Assembly (NCBI GenBank): GCA_009842675.1
Contig: VYEX01000058.1
Coordinates: 1 to 32,071 of the forward strand
Reading direction: 5' to 3'
DNA length: 32,071 nt
From: Acidimicrobiia bacterium
GTDB lineage: Bacteria; Actinomycetota; Acidimicrobiia; Acidimicrobiales; Bin134
Of this stretch, positions 31,596-32,071 are shown in pieces. The notes under the pieces are model-generated. The model made no database searches, was not told the DNA's origin, and saw only the letters and a list, made by a program, of their open reading frames with translations. The translations under genes were made by a program, and so were the position numbers. Positions within the stretch are counted from its first letter, which is position 1. Every line of letters starts with the position of its first letter.

Positions 31596-32071
31596 ATGAG
31601 CTGGACCCCTGATCCTCGTCCCAACTGGGTGGCCGCCGTCAATCGGGGCGATGCCGGGCCGGTGGTTGACGAGGCCCGTCGCCCATTCGACCCCGAATTG
31701 CTGATGGCTGAGGCTCTGGTCCGTCAGGGCCGAGCCTCCGACGACTGGGCCGCCTTGGGCGACAACGACTTCGTCGAGCCGCTCACTCTGTTCTGCCACG
31801 GGCTGGAGCACGAGGCCGACCTCACCGTCATGGGCCGGTGGATGTCGCGGCGGATGATCTTGCGGCTCCTGGAAGTCCGCATCCAGCTCAATGACTACCT
31901 GGCTGCCGACCCCGGCACCCTGAACGAGCCCATCGACCAGCCCATTTTCGTAATAGGCGCTCCCCGCACCGGCACCACCGTCATGCACGGATTGCTGGCC
32001 CAAGACCCCGCCCATAGAGCGCCCGAAGGCTGGGGACTGCTGCGACCGGTGCCCCCGCCCCCCCCCGCGCG
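31596..32071 (+). CDS. sulfotransferase family protein, 3' truncated by window end
   Basis: The first 158 codons of a protein whose P-loop-like 5'-phosphosulfate motif VIGAPRTGTTVMH begins around residue 119 (Gly121 to Thr128), typical of the sulfotransferase family that uses PAPS. The N-terminal 110 residues (FDPELLMAEALVRQ and RMILRLLEVRIQLNDYL) precede it, as in the large actinobacterial sulfotransferase-like group. After it HRAPEGWGLLRPVPPP follows as expected; the last bases are a C-rich run. Acceptor substrate unknown. The open frame continues past the window. Confidence 0.8.
   Translation, partial: MSWTPDPRPNWVAAVNRGDAGPVVDEARRPFDPELLMAEALVRQGRASDDWAALGDNDFVEPLTLFCHGLEHEADLTVMGRWMSRRMILRLLEVRIQLNDYLAADPGTLNEPIDQPIFVIGAPRTGTTVMHGLLAQDPAHRAPEGWGLLRPVPPPPPA

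Overview
This window is a gene-dense stretch of a high-GC chromosome (roughly 60-65% GC by eye). It has a tRNA at each of two boundaries, many GTG starts, coding on both strands and almost no intergenic DNA (largest gap about 110 bp). An actinobacterium is suggested by the topA C-terminal repeats with a Lys-rich tail and no zinc fingers, the topA / MFS / tmk / holB order, a compact actinobacterial-style Tad locus, and TANNNT -10 boxes 6-9 nt before start codons (leaderless transcription). The mix of amidohydrolases, class III CoA-transferase, P450, luciferase-like oxidoreductases and enoyl-CoA hydratases resembles Acidimicrobiia or mycobacteria-like catabolic genomes; that placement is inference.

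Layout. 1-53: 3' part of tRNA-Pro(CGG). 99-5922: first catabolic block, with an amidohydrolase, a minus-strand operon (amidohydrolase, CoA-transferase, SDR) and a divergent P450. 5919-7292: MFS exporter. 7344-9409: two BMP-family ABC permeases without ATPase or binding protein nearby. 9465-13285: minimal Tad/Flp pilus locus (tadZ, tadA, tadB, tadC, flp, tadE). 13333-14123: STAS antagonist and HATPase anti-sigma pair. 14199-15536: nhaA. 15610-21593: housekeeping block topA, MFS, tmk, holB, tRNA-Thr(CGT). 21683-32071: second catabolic block with two enoyl-CoA hydratase family proteins, a lipoprotein, a third amidohydrolase, a tandem pair of near-identical luciferase-like oxidoreductases, an operon of two alpha/beta hydrolases plus a DUF1214-like protein, a divergent SDR and a truncated sulfotransferase.

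How the genes work together. The catabolic blocks carry enzymes for oxidation (P450, luciferase-like), hydrolysis (amidohydrolases, alpha/beta hydrolases), CoA activation and beta-oxidation-like steps, consistent with breakdown of an unidentified organic acid, lipid or xenobiotic. Genes within operons are coupled by ATGA, GTGA or TAATG overlaps. Four of five convergent pairs overlap at their stop codons. The Tad genes would build a thin Flp-type pilus; the prepilin peptidase is not in the window. I see no CRISPR array, insertion sequence, prophage gene, riboswitch or strong T-tailed terminator. No stretch over 300 bases lacks a gene.
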